Source of the DNA: Cardiobacteriaceae bacterium
Lineage (GTDB): Bacteria > Pseudomonadota > Gammaproteobacteria > Cardiobacteriales > Cardiobacteriaceae
Reading direction: 5' to 3'
Length of the DNA stretch: 64,000 nucleotides
NCBI GenBank assembly: GCA_030529365.1
Contig: JAUMXB010000001.1
Location: 276,094-340,093 of the forward strand
Numbering within the stretch: position 1 is the first letter of the stretch; each line of letters opens with the position of its first letter. The notes under the pieces were generated by a model. It worked only from the letters and a program-made list of their open reading frames with translations, ran no database searches and was not told where the DNA came from. The translations under genes were made by a program, and so were the position numbers. Below are positions 27,036 to 35,622 of this stretch, piece by piece.

Positions 27036-27677
27036 ATGGAAAAAACCTCGCAGAAACTCATCATCATCGCCGTCATCGGCATTTTCCTCATCTTCGCCGT
27101 GGAGCTGCTGAACGGCCTTGTCCACGAGCGCAGCGTCTATGCCGGAAGAGCACTCGCCAACACCGCCAACCCTTTCGCCGAAGCCATTCTCAACGAACGC
27201 CTGGGTGTGCACCGGCTCACCGAGCGCAGCAGCAAATACGCCGTGCTTTTCCTCATCATCACTTTTGGCGGCTGTTTTCTCTTTGAAACCCTGCGCGGCC
27301 TGCGCATCCATCCGGTGCAATACACCTTGGTCGGCGCAGCCAACAGCATGTTTTTCCTGCTATTGCTCTCGCTCGGTGAACAGATCGGCTTCGATCTGGC
27401 CTATCTTGCTGCCGCTGCCGCCTGCATTGCCCTGATTGCCGGCTATCTCAGCGCCGTGCTTGGCGGCTGGTCGCGCGCGGGCATGCTCGCCGCCATGCTC
27501 GCCCTTGCCTATGCGGTGCTCTATTTCCTCCTGCACACCAGCGAATACACCCTGCTCATCGGCAGCCTGCTGCTCTTTGCCGCGCTCGCCGCCGTGATGT
27601 ATGGCACCCGCCATTTCGACTGGTACGCCCTGAAGCACAAAACCTCCACGGAGAACGATCATGAGCCGTTTGCCTGA
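27036..27677 (+). CDS. Shortened CreD-like inner-membrane protein lacking the periplasmic domain
   Basis: CreD family proteins (about 430-450 residues) have an N-terminal helix, a periplasmic domain of roughly 220-250 residues and a C-terminal helical bundle. Here the 213-residue protein keeps the N-terminal helix with GLVHERSVYAGRALANTAN and then passes directly to RSSKYAVLFLIITFGGCFLFETLRGLRIHPVQYTLVGAANSMFFLLLLSLGEQIGF and the rest of the bundle (five helices), ending RHFDWYALKHK. The frame is intact, so this looks like an in-frame loss of the periplasmic domain. AGGAGA precedes the ATG. No creBC two-component genes are adjacent. The role of CreD is poorly known (envelope integrity and beta-lactam response in E. 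coli and Stenotrophomonas). Confidence 0.82.
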   Translation: MEKTSQKLIIIAVIGIFLIFAVELLNGLVHERSVYAGRALANTANPFAEAILNERLGVHRLTERSSKYAVLFLIITFGGCFLFETLRGLRIHPVQYTLVGAANSMFFLLLLSLGEQIGFDLAYLAAAAACIALIAGYLSAVLGGWSRAGMLAAMLALAYAVLYFLLHTSEYTLLIGSLLLFAALAAVMYGTRHFDWYALKHKTSTENDHEPFA

Positions 27678-27873
27678 TGCCTCTCATGCGCGCGCATTTG
27701 CCGCGCGCATCCTCTCCCGCCACCATCTGCCCTGGCAACCCATGGTCATCGACGAGATTCCCGGCATTTACGGCATCCGCACCCCGGAATGCCGCCTCAT
27801 TGTCGCGCGCAGCGACGGCCGCATTCTCTACCTGCGCCGCCATCCGCGCCAGCAGGTCCGGCAAATGGAATGA
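27661..27873 (+). CDS. Small protein of unknown function overlapping the CreD-like gene
   Basis: This 70-residue basic protein (many Arg and His) begins inside the last 17 bases of the upstream gene with a GGAG ribosome site, suggesting coupled translation. It has no membrane helix or signal peptide. Segment HLPWQPMVIDEIPGIYGIRTPECRLIVARSDGRILYLRRHP looks like a compact folded domain, but I do not recognise it. Its TGA stop (27871-27873) lies at the start of S-element copy 12. Confidence 0.6.
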   Translation: MSRLPDASHARAFAARILSRHHLPWQPMVIDEIPGIYGIRTPECRLIVARSDGRILYLRRHPRQQVRQME

Positions 27874-27957
27874 GAAAATTTCCCATTAAAAAGCGCTTAT
27901 CGCGATATTTTTTCTCACGACAAGCGCTTATTCATGGTAAAAATAGATTATTTTTCT
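27870..27957. repeat. S-element copy 12 (two cores, convergent gap, overlaps a stop codon)
   Basis: Cores at 27891-27898 and 27922-27929 are 31 bp apart. The central module is CGATATTTTTTCTC. The left GAGAAAATTTCCC module begins in the stop codon of the 70-residue frame. The right GGTAAAAATAGATTATTTTT ends about 22 bases from the dehydrogenase stop. Confidence 0.88.
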
Positions 27958-27979
27958 CGATATTTTGATAAATCCGTTT

Positions 27980-30900
27980 TTATCCTTCCTGACCGAGTAC
28001 GGCCAGTTCACCGAGCACCACAGACAAGGTGGCCAGGCTCGCATCGCGGTTTTGCAGCTCGGCCATCGCCTGATCGGCCTTGGCGAGCGCGCTTTCCCTG
28101 TCGCCCGCCCATTCCGCTACGCTGCGTCCGCTGCCCACCAGGCTGTGCACAATGCTGCGCAAAGTGGCCTGGAAGCTCGCGAGCAGGGCGTTGCGCGCGC
28201 GGCGATCCCAGCTGTCGGCGGCAGGCAGGCGGTTGATCTGCGCGAGCAGCCAGTGCCCTTGCAGTCTTTCCTCGACGGCAAACCACACGTCCGCCACCTG
28301 CACGGCATCCTTGCCGCTTTGTTCGGCAAGAAGGGCCACATCGAGCGCCTGGATGTAGAGCGGCAGGATGGCGAAGGCGGCAGCGAGTTCCGCCGGCAGC
28401 CCTTGCGCCTGCCAGGCGCTTTTTTCCGTCTGGTAGCTGTCGGCAAAACGCTGGGCAATCCAGCCGTTTTCGCCAACGAGCGGGGCGAGGTGGCTGCGCA
28501 GGCGGGCGATAGTGGCCTGCAAATCGCCCTGCACGTCCACATGGCGCAACAGCCACCGGCTCGCGCGCTCCAGCAGGGTGCGCAGGCGGATTTCCAGCTC
28601 GATCTGCAAGGCGGCGGGAATGCGGTTGTCGAGCGCTTCCAGCGTCTGCCAGTAGTCGTTCGCGGCAAAGATTTCGCGCGCGAGCACATAGCAGCGCGTG
28701 AGCGTCGCGATACTTTCGCCGCTTTCTTCCGTGGCGCGGAAAAGGAAGCCCGCGCCCATGCGGTTGACCATGCCGTTGGTGAGGAAGGTGGAGATAATTT
28801 CGCGCTTCAGGCGATGCGTTTGCATGTCAGCGCCATGGTTTTCAGAGAGTTGCTCCGGGAAATAGCGCTGGATCTCGCGGGCGAGGCAGGCATCGTCCGG
28901 CAGGTCGGAAGCGAGCAGGTGGTCATAGACCCACATTTTCGAATAGGCCAGCAGCACGGCAAGCTCGGGGTTGGTAAGCCCCTTGCCCTGCGCGGCGCGT
29001 TCGGCGATGGCGGCATCATCGGGCAGGAATTCGATGGCGCGATCAAGCCGCCCTTCGCTTTCGAGCTGGCGCATGATGCGCGCGTATTCGCCGATGTCGC
29101 CGGGGCGCGACGCCATGATTTCAATCACTTGCGGCTGCATGTAGTTCTGGCGCAGCACATGCCCGGCGACGCTGTCGGTCATGGCGGCCAGGAGTTCGTT
29201 GCGCGCGGCGGTATCCAGCCTGCCCGCCTCGATGGCCTGGTTCAGGAGGATTTTGATGTTGACTTCGTGATCCGAGCAGTTGACGCCGCCGGAGTTGTCG
29301 ATGGCATCCGTATTGAGGCGCACGCCGTTCAGCGCCGCTTCGATGCGGCCGCGCTGGGTCATGCCGAGGTTGCCGCCCTCGCCGATGACTTTGGCGCGGA
29401 TCTCGTTGCCATTGACGCGCAGGGCATCGTTGGCGCGATCGCCCACTTGCGCGTGCGTTTCCTCGCTGTGCTTGACGTAGGTGCCGATACCGCCATTCCA
29501 GATAAGATCGACCGGCGCTTTCAAAAGACGGTTGATCAGCTCGGTGGGCGTGAGTTGATCTTCTTCGATGGCAAAGGCCTGCTTCATCTCCGCACTGATG
29601 GCGATGGATTTGTCCTGCCGCGAGAAGACGCCGCCCCCGGCGCTGATGAGATCGGCGTTGTAATCCGCCCAGGTCGAGCGCGGCAGGTTGAAGAGGCGCT
29701 CACGCTCGGCAAAGCTTGTGGCGGCATCGGGATTGGGGTCGATGAAGATATGCAGATGGTTGAAAGCGGCTTTCAGGAGGGTGTTTTTCGAGAGCAACAT
29801 GCCGTTGCCGAACACGTCCCCGCTCATGTCGCCAATGCCGACCACGGAAAATTCGTCCTTGTTCTGAATATCCTTGCCCATCATGCGGAAATGGCGCTTG
29901 ACCGATTCCCACGCGCCGCGCGCGGTAATGCCCATGCCCTTGTGGTCGTAACCGGCGCTGCCGCCCGAGGCAAAGGCATCGCCGAGCCAGAAGCCGTATT
30001 CGGCGGAGATGGCGTTGGCAATGTCGGAGAAGCTCGCCGTGCCCTTGTCGGCAGCCACCACCAGATAGGGATCATCGCCGTCATGGCGCACGGTATCCGC
30101 TGGCGGCACGACCTTGCCATCGACGAGATTGTCGGTCACATCGAGCAAACCGCGGATAAAGGTGCGATAGCATTCCTTGCCTTCGGCAAGCCACGCCTCG
30201 CGCCCGGCCGGCGGCTGCTTGACCACGAAACCGCCCTTGCTGCCGAGCGGCACGATAACGGCGTTTTTCACCATTTGCGCTTTCACCAGGCCCAGCACTT
30301 CGGTGCGGAAATCTTCCATGCGATCCGACCAGCGCAGGCCGCCGCGCGCCACCTTGCCGCCGCGCAGATGCACGGCTTCGACTTTCGGCGAATAGACGTA
30401 AATCTCGAACATCGGCTTGGGCTTGGGCAATTCGGGAATCTCGCTTGCCGCGAACTTGAACGACAGGCGGTTTTTGAAGTAACCACCCGCTTCGCGCTGG
30501 TAGAAGTTGGTGCGCAGCATGGCTTTCAGCAAATCGAGATACCAGCGGATGATGCGGTCTTCGTCGAGGCTTTTCACATCCTGCAACAGATTGAGAATGC
30601 GGCGTTCGTAAGCGGCGATCATGTCATGGCGCGCGGCGGCGTCCAGGCTCTCGTCCGGCATCATGCGATAACTGAAGAGGTTCAGCAGCGCCTCGGCAAT
30701 GACGGGATTGGCAAGCAGGGTCTGCTGGATATAGTCGTAGGAAAACGGCACGCCCGCCTGCACCATGTATTTGCCAAGCGCACGCAAGACCAGCACATCG
30801 CGCACTTCGCGATCAAGTTTGAGCACAAGCTGGTTCAGGCGGTCGTTTTCCACTTCGCCCATCCACACGCGCCAGAAGGCTTCGCCGATGAGCGTATGAT

Positions 30901-32713
30901 ATTCCGCCTGCCATTCAAAGTCGTCAGAGAAGCGGTAACGGGTTTTCTCCGGGTCGATTTCGTAGCGCTGAATCCAGTAACCGTCGGCAAAGTTGTAAAA
31001 ACGCACGTTTTTCACCGGCATGCCGAGGCGGTCGAGAATATCCATGATGGCGACGAAGTGTTCTTCGCGCTGATAGCCGTAAAGGCTGAAATGGAGTGAC
31101 TGCTGTCCTGCGCGATGGTCGGCGTCAAGGCGGATGTCGAGCGGCGAGCGCTCGTCAAGACCCGCCATCACTTCCGCATCCATCCTGCCCTGCCACGGCG
31201 TATGCACTTCGCGGTAGGCGGCGGGGAAGCGGTGGTTGAAGCGCAGAAGCGGCAACTGGTTGCGCGCGTGTTCCTGATATTCGTCCACCCAGTCGCGCAT
31301 CAGCGCCGCCAGCTCAGCTTCGACTTTCTTGAGATCAAAGGCGGGAATCTGCCCCGCTTTGGTGCGCACATGGACGTGCAGGCGGACATGGTTGGCCTCG
31401 AATTGCACGGAAAATTCCGAGTCATGGCCGCCAAAAGCGCTTTGCAGGGCGTGCTGGATTTTTTCGCGCAAGTGCGTGTTGAAACGGTCGCGCGGCACAT
31501 AGACGAGGCAGGAGACGAAGCGCTGGTAGCTGTCCACGCGGGCGAAAAGGCGCAGGCGCGATTTGTCGTGCAGGCGGAGGATGCCGCTGATCATCGGCGC
31601 GAGGGTATCGACGCTGCCCTGGAAGAGGTCGTCGCGCGGGAAGTCGTCGAGAATGTGGCGCAGCTTTTTCCAGGCATGGCCGCCGCGCGGCAGGTGGATA
31701 CTTGCTTCCACGGCCTGCGCCTTTTCGCGCAAAAGCGGAATCTGGTCGACGCCGAGGCGGTAGGCGTCGCGGGTGAAAAGACCGAGGAAGCGATGCTCGC
31801 CAATCACCTTGCCCTCGGCATCAAAGCGCTGCACGCCAAGGAAATCCATGTGCGCCTTGCGGTGCACCGGCGAGATGCGGCTTGATTTGGAAAGGAGCAG
31901 CGCCTGCGGGGCGAGCACCATGTCGCGCAGGTTTTCCGGCAGTTCCTGGAAGCTCTGCGAGGGCTGGTCGGGCTCGCCATCGTTGCGCAAGAGACCCAGG
32001 CCGCTGCCGCCCACGGCAATGAGCGCCTTGCCATCAACGCGGTATTCGCGGTAGCCGAGGAAGGTAAAGTTGTCATCAAGCATCCAGCCGAGAAAATCGC
32101 GCACCGCTTCCTTACTGTAGGCGGCCTCGGGCATGGGCGCAGTGGCCATGTCGCGCTGCAAGGCGAAAAGCGCTTCGCGCATCGCCGCCCAGTCGCCGAC
32201 GACCAGATCCAGCGTGGCAATCTTGTCCTGCAAAGTGCTGGTGAGCGCGGCGATTTCCGCTTCTTCGATGCGGTCGATGCGCGCATACATGAGGGAGAGG
32301 TGCTTTTCGTTGCTGTCGTCCACCGCACCGATGGCCGTGATGCGCCCGCTCTCATCGCGGCTTACGTGCACAATGGTGTGCAGCAGCTGGCGCACGGCAA
32401 GGCCATGCGATTCCATGCCCATGGTGAGGGTGTCGATCAAAAACGGGCGGTCGCGGATGACGGTTTCGATCACGCTGTAATCCGCGCCTTCGGGATTGGT
32501 GATGCGGATTTGCGGCGCCGTGCCATCGTGTTCCAGCAGCAGCCGGAAATGGCTCGCGAGCCTGTCGGCAAGCGCGGCATCATCGAGCCGCGCGGCGTCA
32601 CTGTCGTCGAGTTGCGCGAAATAGAGCGCAGCGAGGGTTTCCAGGGGCGCTGCATCGACTTGTGCACGGGCCAGGGCGATGATGTGGTGCAGACGGTCAG
32701 GGGAAATATTCAT
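27980..32713 (-). CDS. gdhB: NAD-specific glutamate dehydrogenase, large (GDH-180) type
   Basis: This enzyme oxidises glutamate to 2-oxoglutarate and ammonia, mainly for catabolism. At 1577 residues it is of the usual giant length. The N-terminal half carries regulatory ACT-like regions (for example VIRDRPFLIDTLTMGMESHGL). The catalytic core has GGLRWSDRMEDFRTEVLGLVKAQMVKNAVIVPLGSKGGFVVK, then the dinucleotide-binding part with VGIGDMSGDVFGNGMLL and NSGGVNCSDHEVNIKI. The ATG at 32713 has GGAGAGGA; an open extension to 32743 lacks one. It is isolated by S-elements on both sides. Confidence 0.96.
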   Translation of the reverse strand: MNISPDRLHHIIALARAQVDAAPLETLAALYFAQLDDSDAARLDDAALADRLASHFRLLLEHDGTAPQIRITNPEGADYSVIETVIRDRPFLIDTLTMGMESHGLAVRQLLHTIVHVSRDESGRITAIGAVDDSNEKHLSLMYARIDRIEEAEIAALTSTLQDKIATLDLVVGDWAAMREALFALQRDMATAPMPEAAYSKEAVRDFLGWMLDDNFTFLGYREYRVDGKALIAVGGSGLGLLRNDGEPDQPSQSFQELPENLRDMVLAPQALLLSKSSRISPVHRKAHMDFLGVQRFDAEGKVIGEHRFLGLFTRDAYRLGVDQIPLLREKAQAVEASIHLPRGGHAWKKLRHILDDFPRDDLFQGSVDTLAPMISGILRLHDKSRLRLFARVDSYQRFVSCLVYVPRDRFNTHLREKIQHALQSAFGGHDSEFSVQFEANHVRLHVHVRTKAGQIPAFDLKKVEAELAALMRDWVDEYQEHARNQLPLLRFNHRFPAAYREVHTPWQGRMDAEVMAGLDERSPLDIRLDADHRAGQQSLHFSLYGYQREEHFVAIMDILDRLGMPVKNVRFYNFADGYWIQRYEIDPEKTRYRFSDDFEWQAEYHTLIGEAFWRVWMGEVENDRLNQLVLKLDREVRDVLVLRALGKYMVQAGVPFSYDYIQQTLLANPVIAEALLNLFSYRMMPDESLDAAARHDMIAAYERRILNLLQDVKSLDEDRIIRWYLDLLKAMLRTNFYQREAGGYFKNRLSFKFAASEIPELPKPKPMFEIYVYSPKVEAVHLRGGKVARGGLRWSDRMEDFRTEVLGLVKAQMVKNAVIVPLGSKGGFVVKQPPAGREAWLAEGKECYRTFIRGLLDVTDNLVDGKVVPPADTVRHDGDDPYLVVAADKGTASFSDIANAISAEYGFWLGDAFASGGSAGYDHKGMGITARGAWESVKRHFRMMGKDIQNKDEFSVVGIGDMSGDVFGNGMLLSKNTLLKAAFNHLHIFIDPNPDAATSFAERERLFNLPRSTWADYNADLISAGGGVFSRQDKSIAISAEMKQAFAIEEDQLTPTELINRLLKAPVDLIWNGGIGTYVKHSEETHAQVGDRANDALRVNGNEIRAKVIGEGGNLGMTQRGRIEAALNGVRLNTDAIDNSGGVNCSDHEVNIKILLNQAIEAGRLDTAARNELLAAMTDSVAGHVLRQNYMQPQVIEIMASRPGDIGEYARIMRQLESEGRLDRAIEFLPDDAAIAERAAQGKGLTNPELAVLLAYSKMWVYDHLLASDLPDDACLAREIQRYFPEQLSENHGADMQTHRLKREIISTFLTNGMVNRMGAGFLFRATEESGESIATLTRCYVLAREIFAANDYWQTLEALDNRIPAALQIELEIRLRTLLERASRWLLRHVDVQGDLQATIARLRSHLAPLVGENGWIAQRFADSYQTEKSAWQAQGLPAELAAAFAILPLYIQALDVALLAEQSGKDAVQVADVWFAVEERLQGHWLLAQINRLPAADSWDRRARNALLASFQATLRSIVHSLVGSGRSVAEWAGDRESALAKADQAMAELQNRDASLATLSVVLGELAVLGQEG

Positions 32714-32756
32714 GCAATCCTCTCCTTTTGATATTAAATTCATGATTTGCGATTTT

Positions 32757-32841
32757 ATAGTAATTATTTATCACACAAAGCGCTTCATAATGGTAAAAAA
32801 TCACCATACAAAGCGCTTCGCATGGTGATTTTTTACCATCA
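32757..32841. repeat. S-element copy 13 (two cores, 33-bp spacing)
   Basis: Cores at 32778-32785 and 32811-32818 are 33 bp apart, the widest spacing seen. The central module is GGTAAAAAATCACCAT. The right end is its inverse, ATGGTGATTTTTTACCAT, so the copy is symmetric about the second core. It lies between cpoB (3') and the dehydrogenase (5'). Confidence 0.88.
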
Positions 32842-32863
32842 CACCCGGCGATGCCGGATACGG

Positions 32864-32888
32864 AAAAACCGGCCAGAAGGCCGGTTTT
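32864..32888 (-). terminator. Intrinsic terminator after cpoB
   Basis: AAAACCGGCC, AGAA and GGCCGGTTTT form a perfect 10-bp stem. On the minus strand it ends in TTTTT and lies about 10 bases after the cpoB stop, closing the tol-pal cluster. Confidence 0.88.
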
Positions 32889-32897
32889 CAGGGACGG

Positions 32898-33482
32898 TTA
32901 CGGAACGATGGCGGAAACGCCCTGTTCCTGCAAGATGCGGGCATCTTCGGCGCGACCCATGGCTTTCAGGCTTTCCACCAGCTTTTGCAGGGCGGAAGCG
33001 CTGCGCTCGCCATGCGGCGCGGCTTTGAGATAGGCGGCGTAATAGCGGCTGGCGAGATCGTGGTTGCGCTTGTTGTAGTAGGCTTCGCCCAGCCAGTATT
33101 GGGCAAGGTCGTGCTCCGCGCCGGCAGCGCCGCTGCGCAGGAACTGTTCAAAAGCGGGAATGGCGCTATCGACGTCACCGGCCTGGAAGAGCGCATACGC
33201 CTGGGCATAGCTGCCGTCGGTTGCCGGAATGGGACGGGCGCTGCCCATGCCCGCCGCACCACGGCGCGCCGATGGCACCGCGGAAATGCCGGTGGGCACG
33301 CGGATATTGCCGACTTCGGCCAGCTTGCTTCTGAGCGCGGCCTGCTCTTCTTCCAGACGGGCAACGCGCTGGGCGAGCGTCTGGTTGGAGGCGCGCATGC
33401 TGTCCACCTGCATTTGCAGCTCACTGGTGCCGCAGCCGCCCAGTGCAAGGGCAAGGCCACTGATCATCGCAACGGAACGCAT
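32898..33482 (-). CDS. cpoB: CpoB (YbgF)-like Tol-Pal-associated TPR lipoprotein
   Basis: CpoB links peptidoglycan synthesis by PBP1B with outer-membrane constriction by Tol-Pal. The 194-residue protein has a lipoprotein-type signal with LALGGC (lipidated Cys about residue 17), a coiled-coil segment with MRASNQTLAQRVARLEEEQAALRSKLAEV (about 29-58), a linker, and TPR repeats from about residue 90 (YAQAYALFQAGDVDSAIPAFEQFL, YWLGEAYYNKRNHDLASRYYAAYL). E. coli CpoB is longer and not a lipoprotein; the lipobox here is an apparent difference. It lies nine bases after pal. Confidence 0.9.
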   Translation of the reverse strand: MRSVAMISGLALALGGCGTSELQMQVDSMRASNQTLAQRVARLEEEQAALRSKLAEVGNIRVPTGISAVPSARRGAAGMGSARPIPATDGSYAQAYALFQAGDVDSAIPAFEQFLRSGAAGAEHDLAQYWLGEAYYNKRNHDLASRYYAAYLKAAPHGERSASALQKLVESLKAMGRAEDARILQEQGVSAIVP

Positions 33483-33491
33483 GGTATCTCC

Positions 33492-34073
33492 TTAGTAAAT
33501 GATGACGACGCGGCGGTTTTTCGCATAGCTCAGTTCATCCGAGCCCCACACGGCCGGACGCTCCTCGCCATAGCTCAGCACGCGCATCTGCTGGATGCCG
33601 ACGCCGTGGTTCTGGAAAGCCTGTTTCACGGAATAGGCGCGGCGCTCGCCGAGGCCGATGTTGTAATCACGGGTGCCACGTTCGTCGGTATGCCCTTCCA
33701 GCACCACCATGGTGCCGGGATTGGCGCGCAGATAGTTGGCATGTTCGCGGATGACCGCTTCCGAGCGCGAATCGATGCTGGAGCTGTCGTAGGAGAAATA
33801 GATGATGCGGTCGCGCGCGCTGGCATCGGGGCCGCCGACCACGTTTACGCCGTACATCGGATCCTGGTAGAAATCGGCAGTGGAGGCATAATCGCCGCCG
33901 CGATAGCCGCCGGCCATGCCGTAGGGGTTGCCGTCCGTGCCGTAGGTCGCGCCGGCATCGTAGGTGCTGCCGTACATCGAGCCGTCCTGCCCGGCCTGGT
34001 CTCCGCCGTAGGGATTGGAACAGCCTGCCAACAAAGCCAGCGCACTCATGCCAAAAAACAGTTTCAGTTTCAT
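33492..34073 (-). CDS. pal: Pal, peptidoglycan-associated outer-membrane lipoprotein
   Basis: Pal anchors the outer membrane to peptidoglycan and binds TolB. The 193-residue protein has a lipobox LLAGC (Cys about 18), a Gly/Tyr-rich low-complexity stretch (19-75) and an OmpA-like C-terminal domain with YFSYDSSSIDSRSEAVIREHANYL, GHTDERGTRDYNIGLGERRA (diaminopimelate-binding Asp and Arg) and KNRRVVI. The Gly/Tyr-rich spacer is longer than in E. coli Pal. It lies between tolB and cpoB in the standard order. Confidence 0.96.
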   Translation of the reverse strand: MKLKLFFGMSALALLAGCSNPYGGDQAGQDGSMYGSTYDAGATYGTDGNPYGMAGGYRGGDYASTADFYQDPMYGVNVVGGPDASARDRIIYFSYDSSSIDSRSEAVIREHANYLRANPGTMVVLEGHTDERGTRDYNIGLGERRAYSVKQAFQNHGVGIQQMRVLSYGEERPAVWGSDELSYAKNRRVVIIY

Positions 34074-34107
34074 ATTGTCAATCCTTCAAAAAATATCACT
34101 GGCTTGC

Positions 34108-35373
34108 TCAATTGCGGGTATCCGGCCCCCAGGCGGGATCGCGCAGGCGTCCCGAGGGATCCGACAACGTCTGGGCCACGCCGCCCAGGCGGTTGATGAT
34201 TTTCAAAACCGATTGCCCGCCTTCGCGCGAGGCATAGACAATCAGCTGGCCGTTGGGCGCAAAACTCGCACCTTCGTCGAGACGGCCATTGGTCAGCGCT
34301 TCAAAGCGGCCGGTGGAGAGATCGTGCAGACCGATCTGGTAACCGCCACCGCTCTGGCGCGTCATCACGATGGAACGGCCATCTGGCGCGAGATCGCCGC
34401 CTGCGGTATAGCCGCTGCCGACCACGGCACGCTCGGCGCCGCCGCCACGGCGGCTCATGCGGTAAATCTGCGGCGAACCGGAGCGGTCGGAAGTGAAATA
34501 AATATAGTTGCCATCCGGCGAGAAAGCCGGCTCGGTATCAATGGCGGCATGATCGGTCAGGCGCGATTTGGTGCCGCTGCCGAGATCGAGCAGATAGATA
34601 TCGAAATTGTTGTTGCTCGACTGGGCAAACGCGAGGCTGCGGCCATCCGGCGAAAACGCGGGCGCGGAGCTGATGCCGTCGTTTTGCGCCACCACGCGGC
34701 GCGCACCGGAATTCACGTCCTGCACCACGAGCTGCGAATGGTTGCCCTGATAGGTCATGTACGCGAGCTGGCGGCCATCCGGCGACCAGGCAGGCGACAG
34801 GATGGGCTGGGCGCTGGAGAAAATCTCGCGGCGGTTCGCGCCGTCGATGTCGGAAACGAGCAGCGCGTAATAACGGCTGCCGCCGCGATCCTGTTCGAGC
34901 ACATAGGCGAGTTGCGTGGCAAACGCGCCGCGCTGGCCGGTGAGCTTCTCGAGAATCATGTCGGCGGCCTTGTGCGCCGTCATGCGCGCATCGCGATCGC
35001 TGATCTGCTCGTTGGCCAAAAGCGCCTGATCGCCCACCTGTGACAGGGTGAACTGGCCGTTGGCGCCACCCAGCATGCGCCCGAGCACCACATAATCGGC
35101 ACCGATGCCGGAGAATGCCGCAAAATCAATGGCCGCCGGCGAATCAGGGCGCATCGGGAAGGTGTCCGGCGAAATGGGCTGGAAGAGTCCGGTCTTGTGC
35201 AAATCACTGGAAATGATGTAATCCATGCGCACCCCCGGATCGCCCTGGACCGGCAGGATGGCAATGGGACGGCCACGCTGCTGCGCGCCGCTGACATCAA
35301 TCACAATCTGCGCCTGCACGGTCACTACCGGCAGCAACAGCCCCAGCAGCAAGTGGCGAAAATCCTTCAACAT
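34108..35373 (-). CDS. tolB: TolB, periplasmic beta-propeller of the Tol-Pal system
   Basis: TolB cycles between Pal and TolA to recycle Pal to division sites. The 421-residue protein has a signal peptide ending VQAQ (about residue 19), an N-terminal alpha/beta domain, and a six-bladed propeller with repeated SPDGRQLAYMTYQGN, SPDGRSLAFAQSSNNN and SPDGNYIYFTSDRSGSPQIYRM motifs. The ATG at 35373 has AAGGAAA upstream; the open extension to 35451 has none. An S-element separates it from tolA, so tolB-pal-cpoB may form their own transcription unit. Confidence 0.96.
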   Translation of the reverse strand: MLKDFRHLLLGLLLPVVTVQAQIVIDVSGAQQRGRPIAILPVQGDPGVRMDYIISSDLHKTGLFQPISPDTFPMRPDSPAAIDFAAFSGIGADYVVLGRMLGGANGQFTLSQVGDQALLANEQISDRDARMTAHKAADMILEKLTGQRGAFATQLAYVLEQDRGGSRYYALLVSDIDGANRREIFSSAQPILSPAWSPDGRQLAYMTYQGNHSQLVVQDVNSGARRVVAQNDGISSAPAFSPDGRSLAFAQSSNNNFDIYLLDLGSGTKSRLTDHAAIDTEPAFSPDGNYIYFTSDRSGSPQIYRMSRRGGGAERAVVGSGYTAGGDLAPDGRSIVMTRQSGGGYQIGLHDLSTGRFEALTNGRLDEGASFAPNGQLIVYASREGGQSVLKIINRLGGVAQTLSDPSGRLRDPAWGPDTRN

Positions 35374-35505
35374 AACGATTTTCCTTTTCTGGTCATAAAA
35401 CAAATTTTCGACGGAAAGCGCGTATTCTATCTGCCCTGTCATCCTGCTCAAGGCGGGAGGGACACCATGGATTAAAATTCACAATTAATTCTGTCGCCCG
35501 CAAAA

Positions 35506-35610
35506 TGGGAAATTTTCTCAATTACAAACGCTTCCCATGCAAAATTTTCTCGTTATAAAGCGCTTGTTGTAATAGATTTTCTCATAAAGCTACATAATTA
35601 TGAGAAAACC
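35506..35610. repeat. S-element copy 14 (two cores, one degenerate)
   Basis: Cores are AAACGCTT at 35526-35533 (one base changed) and AAGCGCTT at 35558-35565, 32 bp apart. GGAAATTTTCTC, GCAAAATTTTCTC and AGATTTTCTC modules flank them, with a last TGAGAAAACCTC on the right. This is the longest and most degenerate copy, between tolA (3') and tolB (5'). Confidence 0.8.
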
Positions 35611-35622
35611 TCCCAAATTATC

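Noticed and set aside
26773..27111. 112-codon plus-strand frame before the CreD-like gene
   Set aside because: It overlaps the well-supported CreD-like start in another frame and becomes low-complexity Ser-rich text there.
27965..31099. 1044-codon frame antisense to the glutamate dehydrogenase
   Set aside because: It is a shadow of a well-supported gene: His/Arg-rich composition, no domain and no ribosome site.
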